Shown here: piece by piece, positions 4,241 to 7,246 of the stretch
Position numbering within the stretch: the stretch's first letter is position 1
Layout: each line of letters opens with the position of its first letter
NCBI GenBank assembly: GCA_023245915.1
Contig: JAHFJK010000061.1
Coordinates: 1-7,246 of the forward strand
DNA from: Candidatus Doudnabacteria bacterium
GTDB taxonomy: Bacteria; Patescibacteriota; Doudnabacteria; UBA920
DNA: 7,246 nt
Direction of reading: 5' to 3'
The notes under the pieces: model-generated
Told to the model about the DNA's origin: nothing
The model's database searches: none
What the model saw: the letters and a program-made list of their open reading frames with translations, nothing else
Translations under genes and position numbers: made by a program

Positions 4241-5977
4241 ATGAAAACAGCTTTAATTTCAGTCTATAACAAAGAGGGGATTGTGGAATTTGCGGAAGAG
4301 TTAGTAAATTTAGGATTTAAGATTATTGCGTCTGGAGGAACAGCAAAAGAGTTATCAGCAGGCGGGATTGAAGTTACGGATGTTGCGACTATGGTTGGTG
4401 GCGGACCGATTTTGGGTCATAGGGTGGTAACTTTGTCACGGGAAATCCATGCCGGACTTTTGGCCAGAGATACCAAAGAAGATCGTTCTGAATTGGAACG
4501 TTTAAAAATTCCGTGGATAGATTTGGTGTATGTAGATTTGTATCCGCTTCAATCTGCGATTGAAGAAGTAACCTCGGCAAGTAAGGAACTCCCCCCTACC
4601 CCCTCTTTAGAAAAGAGGGGGAGCGAAGCTATTCTGGAAAAGACAGACATTGGAGGGCCGACCATGTTAAGGAGCGCGGCAAAAGGAAGAAGGATTGTCA
4701 TTGCGGACACCGCTGATAGATTTAAAGTTATTGAATGGTTAAAATTCGGTGAACCAGACAAGGAAAATTTTATCTCATCACTTGCTGCAAAAGCGGAAAT
4801 GGTAGTGGCAAATTATGCTTTGGCTTCGGCAAGATATCATAGTGGCGGTAATATTGAGGGTTTTATTGCAGAGCAGGTTTTGGAAACTAAATACGGCGAA
4901 AATGCCTGGCAGGCGCCGGCAGGGCTGTATAGCAACCCCTCCCTAGCCCTCCCCTCAGGAGGGGAGGGAACCGGGCAAGACCCCTTATCCATGGCCAATT
5001 TCAAATTGGTTGCTGGCACGAGTCCTAGCTATAACAATTTCGCTGACGTCGATCGTTTACTTCAAACTGTCACACACATTGCCGCGGTTTTTGATGTTAA
5101 TTATGGAAAAGTTCCTTTTATTGCGGTTGGGGTAAAGCATGGCAATCCTTGCGGAGCTTGTGCAATAGAAGAAAATCCTAAAGAAGCAATCCAAAAAATG
5201 CTGGAAGGGGATTTGCGCGCAATTTTTGGCGGCGTGGTCATGGTAAATTTTGAAATTAATGATGAGCTGGCAGAAATTTTATTGACGCATAAGATGGGAG
5301 GCGGTCGCAGATTGCTTGATGGAATAATTGCGCCAGCATTTACAACATCAGCCATTGAGATGTTAAAACGCAAAGGCGACAAATGCAGATTTTTGGTAAA
5401 CCCCGCCCTTGCAAAATTATCTAAAGATTCATTGGACAAACACACCCGTTTTCGCTACGTTAGAGGTGGCTTTCTAAAACAGCCGAATTACAGGTTTGTC
5501 TTGGATCTAAGAACCCTCACCCCCCGCCTTCGCCAAGGCTACGGCGGGCAGGCCAACCTCTCTTCCAAAGGCAGAGGGGAACCTGAAGTTATCGGCGAAT
5601 TAAATTTTACACAAGCACGCGACTTGCTTTTAGCTTGGGCGGTTGGAACCACTTCCAACAGTAATACAGTCACTTTGGTGAAAAGGCGGATGCTAATTGG
5701 CAATGGGGTAGGCCAACAAGACCGGGTCAGCTGCTGCGAGTTGGCAATAAAAAGAGCAACCTCAGCTGGTCACGATACTAAAGATGCAAGTGCTTATAGC
5801 GACAGTTTTTTTCCATTTGTAGATGGAGTTGAAGTTTTATCCAGGGCGGGTATTAAAACCATTTTTGCCACCACTGGTAGCGTGCGCGACGATGAAATAA
5901 AAAAGTTTTGTGCCGACAACGGAATAGCTTTTGTGAGTTTGCCGGACAGTGAAGCAAGAGGCTTCTTTGGGCACTAA
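4241..5977 (+). CDS. purH: Bifunctional PurH (AICAR formyltransferase / IMP cyclohydrolase) with three in-frame repeat insertions
   Basis: Catalyses the last two steps of de novo purine synthesis, AICAR to FAICAR using 10-formyl-THF and then ring closure to IMP. The N-terminal cyclohydrolase (MGS-like) domain shows SVYNKEGI (7-14), SGGTA (31-35), LYP (100-102) and DIGGPTMLRSAAK (136-148). The formyltransferase domain shows YGENAWQ (218-224), SYNN (263-266), the catalytic KHGNPCG (299-305, Lys299 and His300), IFGG (328-331), GVGQQDRV and SDSFFPF, and it ends in RGFFGH. At 578 residues it is longer than the usual 510-530. The excess is three low-complexity inserts (about 117-128, 232-246 and 425-448) encoded by palindromic repeats; without them it is about 527. 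In the cyclohydrolase motif the usual RVKTLHP reads RVVTLSR, so the lysine equivalent to human Lys66 is Val63, while the equivalents of Tyr104, Asp125 and Lys137 remain (Tyr101, Asp136, Lys148). The gene stands alone with its own promoter. Confidence 0.93.
   Translation: MKTALISVYNKEGIVEFAEELVNLGFKIIASGGTAKELSAGGIEVTDVATMVGGGPILGHRVVTLSREIHAGLLARDTKEDRSELERLKIPWIDLVYVDLYPLQSAIEEVTSASKELPPTPSLEKRGSEAILEKTDIGGPTMLRSAAKGRRIVIADTADRFKVIEWLKFGEPDKENFISSLAAKAEMVVANYALASARYHSGGNIEGFIAEQVLETKYGENAWQAPAGLYSNPSLALPSGGEGTGQDPLSMANFKLVAGTSPSYNNFADVDRLLQTVTHIAAVFDVNYGKVPFIAVGVKHGNPCGACAIEENPKEAIQKMLEGDLRAIFGGVVMVNFEINDELAEILLTHKMGGGRRLLDGIIAPAFTTSAIEMLKRKGDKCRFLVNPALAKLSKDSLDKHTRFRYVRGGFLKQPNYRFVLDLRTLTPRLRQGYGGQANLSSKGRGEPEVIGELNFTQARDLLLAWAVGTTSNSNTVTLVKRRMLIGNGVGQQDRVSCCELAIKRATSAGHDTKDASAYSDSFFPFVDGVEVLSRAGIKTIFATTGSVRDDEIKKFCADNGIAFVSLPDSEARGFFGH
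4589..4624 (+). repeat. In-frame palindromic insertion 1 in purH
   Basis: A 36-nt C-rich/G-rich segment contains a perfect 10-bp inverted repeat (4599-4608 with 4612-4621, 3-nt loop). It encodes LPPTPSLEKRGS (117-128). It interrupts the normal spacing between LYP and DIGG in the cyclohydrolase domain; removing the 12 codons leaves about 20 residues between LY and TDIGG, close to the usual count. GAA triplets flank it on both sides (4586-4588 and 4625-4627), possibly a short target duplication. Composition differs sharply from the AT-rich surroundings. Confidence 0.75.
4934..4978 (+). repeat. In-frame palindromic insertion 2 in purH
   Basis: About 45 nt of C-rich then G-rich sequence with a perfect 10-bp inverted repeat (4947-4956 with 4959-4968). 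It encodes NPSLALPSGGEGTGQ (232-246). It lies between GLYS and DPLSMANFK, where PurH proteins normally have only a few residues between YGEN and the SYNN motif. The exact borders are uncertain by a few codons. Confidence 0.72.
5513..5584 (+). repeat. In-frame insertion 3 in purH (composite repeat)
   Basis: About 72 nt encoding TLTPRLRQGYGGQ followed by ANLSSKGRGEP (425-448), placed between FVLDLR and EVIGELNFTQ in the formyltransferase domain, where the family has no such segment. The outer parts (ACCCTCACCCC on the left, then AACCTCTCTTCC and GCAGAGGGGAACC on the right) form an imperfect C-rich/G-rich palindrome like the other two insertions. The middle is a different inverted repeat (listed separately). 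Borders are approximate. Confidence 0.72.
5523..5550 (+). repeat. Nested inverted repeat encoding RLRQGYGGQ
   Basis: CCCGCC (5523-5528) pairs with GGCGGG (5543-5548), and an alternative inner hairpin pairs GCCTT (5526-5530) with AAGGC (5535-5539). The unit interrupts the C-rich half of insertion 3, which suggests one mobile palindrome inserted into another. I recall the peptide RLRQGYGGQ as a recurrent product of dispersed repeats in CPR proteins, but could not check this here. Confidence 0.6.
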
Positions 5978-6074
5978 AACCTTAAATATTTTTTACTAAA
6001 TACGAAAGCTTATTAAATATACTAAAACCTAAAATAATGCGATTTAGTAATTTAGTACATTTTAGTATTTAGTA
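5973..6074. repeat. AT-rich block of inverted and direct TTTAGTA/TACTAAA repeats
   Basis: The region between purH and the DUF1761 gene holds ACTAAA at 5973, 5995 and 6021, and TTTAGTA at 6043-6049, 6051-6057, 6061-6067 and 6068-6074. The outer pair is a perfect 10-bp inverted repeat (5994-6003 with 6065-6074). ACTAAAACCT occurs twice (5973-5982, overlapping the purH stop, and 6021-6030). All copies on the left are in one orientation and all on the right in the other, so the block is a large imperfect palindrome. It could act as a terminator-like structure for purH or be a dispersed repeat. No T-tract terminator is otherwise present here. Confidence 0.6.
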
Positions 6075-6080
6075 GAAGTG

Positions 6081-6092
6081 AAAGGGGGGTGA
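6081..6092 (+). promoter_or_regulatory. Shine-Dalgarno site of the DUF1761 gene
   Basis: AAAGGGGGGTGA closely resembles the ideal AAGGAGGTGA and ends 5 nt before the ATG at 6098. It decides the start: the GTG at 6089 lies inside this site and is unlikely to be used. It is the only convincing Shine-Dalgarno site in the window. Confidence 0.7.
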
Positions 6093-6097
6093 GTATT

Positions 6098-6520
6098 ATG
6101 ACAATGACCGTAAGTGTTAATTTGTGGGCGGTTTTGGCTTCTGCCGTTGTTTCAATGATAATTGGCAGCATTTGGTATGGCCCGCTGTTTGGCAAAATGT
6201 TTTTGAAAGCCATGGGCATGCATGAATGGAGCGAAGAAAAGAAAGCTGGAATGAAGAAAGGCATGATGTTGACCTACATATGGCAATTTATTGCCAGTCT
6301 GGTCATGTTTTATGTTTTTGCATGGATGATGGGAGCTTTGGGAGCCAAGACTGCAATGGATGGTGTTCAAGGAGCCTTTTGGGTATGGTTGGGATTTGTA
6401 GTGCCGGTTAAGTTTGGGGAAGCGCTGTGGGGTGGCAAAATGAAATTGTTTTGGCTGGGAATTGGCAACATGCTGTTGGCTTTGGTGGCAGGTGGTATAA
6501 TATTGGCCGCCTGGAAATAA
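6098..6520 (+). CDS. DUF1761-family small membrane protein
   Basis: A 140-residue integral membrane protein with four hydrophobic segments (about 8-27, 57-80, 90-110 and 117-138). The first helix and loop, VNLWAVLASAVVSMIIGSIWYGPLFGK, and the following charged amphipathic stretch (EWSEEKKAGMKKG, 43-55) are the hallmark of the DUF1761 family, whose function is unknown. WVWLGFVVPVKFGEALW in helix 3 and the glycine-rich last helix also fit. The length is normal for the family. The start is the ATG at 6098, chosen because a strong Shine-Dalgarno site precedes it at the right distance. It is flanked by repeat-rich intergenic DNA on both sides and has no obvious operon partner, so context gives no hint of its role. 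Confidence 0.85.
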   Translation: MTMTVSVNLWAVLASAVVSMIIGSIWYGPLFGKMFLKAMGMHEWSEEKKAGMKKGMMLTYIWQFIASLVMFYVFAWMMGALGAKTAMDGVQGAFWVWLGFVVPVKFGEALWGGKMKLFWLGIGNMLLALVAGGIILAAWK

Positions 6521-6575
6521 GTAGTAATGACAAAGATTAAGAAAATTAAAAAAATGACAAAAATGGCATTTATGC

Positions 6576-6628
6576 TGTCTCGAACGGAGTAAGAGATCCC
6601 TCTCTCGCTGCGCTCACTCGGGATGACA
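6576..6628. repeat. Dispersed-type palindromic repeat (TGTC...GATGACA)
   Basis: The ends TGTCTCGA (6576-6583) and TCGGGATGACA (6618-6628) are imperfect terminal inverted repeats. The interior AGAGATCCCTCTCTCGC and GCTGCGCTCACTCG is GC-rich compared with the flanks and can form smaller hairpins. The unit resembles the common intergenic repeat of many genomes that begins TGTCATCCCGAG. It contains no gene. A multi-copy status must be checked in the genome. Confidence 0.6.
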
Positions 6629-6634
6629 ACTATA

Positions 6635-6643
6635 TGTTATAAA
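6635..6643 (+). promoter_or_regulatory. Possible extended -10 promoter of the small Cys-rich gene
   Basis: TGT-TATAAA at 6635-6643 lies just after the repeat. The expected start site near 6650 gives a leader of about 24 nt. No -35 box is evident, and this AT-rich stretch makes chance matches likely. Confidence 0.35.
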
Positions 6644-6673
6644 TTAAAGTTTGTCATTTTTATTATTACTCCT

Positions 6674-6841
6674 ATGACTCATTATGTTTGTACCGGTGGT
6701 TGCGGGGGTATGTCAGACCATGCGCAAAATTGCGAAACCGAAGGCTGTTCTTTGTACGGACAGCCAATGAAAGCCTGTAATTGCACAGATGGCCAACACG
6801 CGGAGGCTTACGCGCAAGCCAGTCAGCAATCATCGAGCTAA
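6674..6841 (+). CDS. Small cysteine-rich protein, putative metal-binding, unknown function
   Basis: A 55-residue protein with six cysteines: C6 and C10 in VCTGGC, C20, C25, C35 and C37 in ACNC, plus His3, His16 and His42. Spacings C-x3-C, C-x4-C and C-x-C suggest a zinc- or other metal-binding fold, with a disordered tail rich in Q, S and A (43-55). It has no signal peptide or membrane segment. I chose the ATG at 6674 because it begins the cysteine-rich domain; the in-frame extension to 6623 would start inside the palindromic repeat and add an unrelated hydrophobic stretch. No Shine-Dalgarno site precedes it (ATTACTCCT). I do not recognise a named family with certainty; short proteins with a similar C-T-G-G-C start seem familiar from CPR genomes as hypothetical proteins. 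It is convergent with rpmB. Confidence 0.6.
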   Translation: MTHYVCTGGCGGMSDHAQNCETEGCSLYGQPMKACNCTDGQHAEAYAQASQQSSS

Positions 6842-6842
6842 T

Positions 6843-6878
6843 AAAAAAGAACTGTCCACTTTAGGGCAATTCTTTTAG
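6843..6878. terminator. Bidirectional terminator between the Cys-rich gene and rpmB
   Basis: AAAAGAA (6845-6851) pairs with TTCTTTT (6870-6876). After one mismatch the stem continues for five more pairs (6853-6857 with 6864-6868, one G-U), closed by a 6-nt loop. On the minus strand the stem ends in TTTTTTATT, a good tail for rpmB. On the plus strand the tail is TTTTAGTTT. It lies between two convergent genes and probably serves both. Confidence 0.7.
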
Positions 6879-6897
6879 TTTCAATGATGCAAGCATA

Positions 6898-7080
6898 TTA
6901 TCCGCGGACCAAGGTTTTGCTGCGGCTCTTAATGCAACGGGTGCAGGCTTTTAAGCGTTGACCGTCAAAGACAGCATATTGCAAATTAGGCAGCAATCTA
7001 ACAATAGACGGTCGCATGGAGTGAGAGCGTTTAATAGTTCTGGAATAAGTTTTGCCGCAAACGGCGCACATTCGGGGCAT
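6898..7080 (-). CDS. rpmB: 50S ribosomal protein L28 (four-cysteine form)
   Basis: A structural protein of the large ribosomal subunit. The 60-residue product starts MPRMCAVCGK, contains HSMRPSIVRLLPNLQ (20-34) and ends KACTRCIKS with a basic tail. Length and motifs are those of bacterial L28. Two CxxC pairs (C5/C8 and C46/C49) give the zinc-binding C+ form. The start at 7080 matches the usual family start (M-x-R-x-C); the longer frame to 7125 reads into intergenic AT-rich sequence and the next repeat. The region before the ATG (TTATACCCTCCA) has no Shine-Dalgarno site and no clear -10 box. The gene is single, converging on the Cys-rich gene with a shared terminator. Confidence 0.92.
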   Translation of the reverse strand: MPRMCAVCGKTYSRTIKRSHSMRPSIVRLLPNLQYAVFDGQRLKACTRCIKSRSKTLVRG

Positions 7081-7119
7081 TGGAGGGTATAAGGTATTAA
7101 GTATTATGTATATGGATAC

Positions 7120-7200
7120 TGTCATTCCGGAAAATTTATATTGTTATTAAATTTATCCGGAATCTATTAATATGGATTCTGAAACAAGTTCAGAATGACA
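7120..7200. repeat. Dispersed-type palindromic repeat (TGTCATTC...GAATGACA) upstream of rpmB
   Basis: TGTCATTCCGGA (7120-7131) and TTCAGAATGACA (7189-7200) form imperfect terminal inverted repeats with 8 identical outer bases. Inside, a second CCGGAAT (7157-7163) and GGATTCTGAAACAAG (7175-7189) suggest two related half-units. Read on the minus strand it begins TGTCATTCTGAACTTG, a motif I recall as a frequent dispersed repeat in bacterial genomes. It has no coding capacity. The remaining 46 nt of the window (7201-7246) show nothing I can assign. Confidence 0.6.
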
Positions 7201-7246
7201 AGACTCAACTTTGGATAGTTTAGCATTATCTGATAAAATAATCAAG

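Larger units (their letters stand above)
6550..6661. repeat. 12-bp inverted repeat enclosing a palindromic repeat
   Basis: AAAAATGACAAA (6550-6561) and TTTGTCATTTTT (6650-6661) are perfect reverse complements 88 bp apart. They bracket the TGTC...GATGACA element at 6576-6628. On the plus strand the right arm ends in a T-rich stretch, so the structure might terminate the DUF1761 transcript. Equally it could mark the outer ends of a composite repeat. The right arm lies in the leader of the next small gene. Confidence 0.45.

Noticed and set aside
4599..4621. Intrinsic terminator inside purH at the first insertion
   Set aside because: The hairpin is strong but followed by GAGCGAAGC rather than a T-tract, and it is translated in frame; a coding repeat is the better explanation.
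5101..5445. Minus-strand open frame opposite purH
   Set aside because: It lies across the conserved formyltransferase catalytic region on the other strand and has no motif of its own.
6089..6097. GTG start for the DUF1761 protein at 6089
   Set aside because: The GTG lies within the AAAGGGGGGTGA Shine-Dalgarno site; the ATG at 6098 has ideal spacing and gives the family's usual N-terminus.
6623..6673. Upstream start of the small Cys-rich gene at 6623
   Set aside because: This ATG is part of the ATGACA terminus of the palindromic repeat, and the added hydrophobic residues do not fit the domain.
1..7246. CRISPR arrays, tRNA or rRNA genes, transposase or phage genes
   Set aside because: No regularly spaced direct repeats, no tRNA cloverleaf or rRNA motif, and no integrase- or transposase-like coding sequence were seen on either strand.

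Overview
The window reads as a chromosomal segment of a small-genome, AT-leaning bacterium that uses the standard genetic code (the ABC permease gene ends in TGA). My best guess is a member of the Patescibacteria/CPR. That is an inference from short palindromic repeats that look like those in such genomes (including one encoding RLRQGYGGQ), a divergent PurH of the YGENAWQ type, and the near absence of Shine-Dalgarno sites. No sequence search was possible.

Layout. On the left, on the minus strand, is the start of a branched-chain amino-acid (LIV/HAAT type) ABC importer: a substrate-binding protein gene (391-1566), an intrinsic terminator, then a separately promoted livH whose 3' part runs off the window (307-1). 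A 131-bp divergent promoter region separates this from a plus-strand run: a Maf-family nucleotide pyrophosphatase (1698-2273), then an ABC-2 exporter pair, ATPase (2334-3239) and membrane subunit (3251-4036).

The 204-bp gap before purH holds a promoter, a compact folded RNA element and a strong intrinsic terminator. This is either a small RNA or an attenuator-like leader. purH (4241-5977) follows and has its own promoter close to the ATG. An AT-rich repeat block, a DUF1761-type membrane protein (6098-6520), a dispersed-repeat-like palindrome, a small cysteine-rich protein (6674-6841) and, convergently on the minus strand, rpmB (7080-6898) complete the window. Another TGTCAT...ATGACA repeat lies upstream of rpmB.

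Main points of interest. (1) purH carries three palindromic, repeat-like insertions of 36, about 45 and about 72 nt, all in frame and stop-free. Removing them brings the 578-residue product to about 527, the normal PurH length. The third looks like one repeat inside another. (2) The gap before purH encodes a structured RNA ending in a perfect terminator. (3) livH, maf and purH each have a TATAAT box only 6-10 nt from the start codon, which predicts leaderless or nearly leaderless mRNAs. Of nine genes only the DUF1761 gene has a convincing Shine-Dalgarno sequence. (4) Several enzymes show substitutions at usually conserved positions (PurH, Maf and the ABC ATPase Q-loop).
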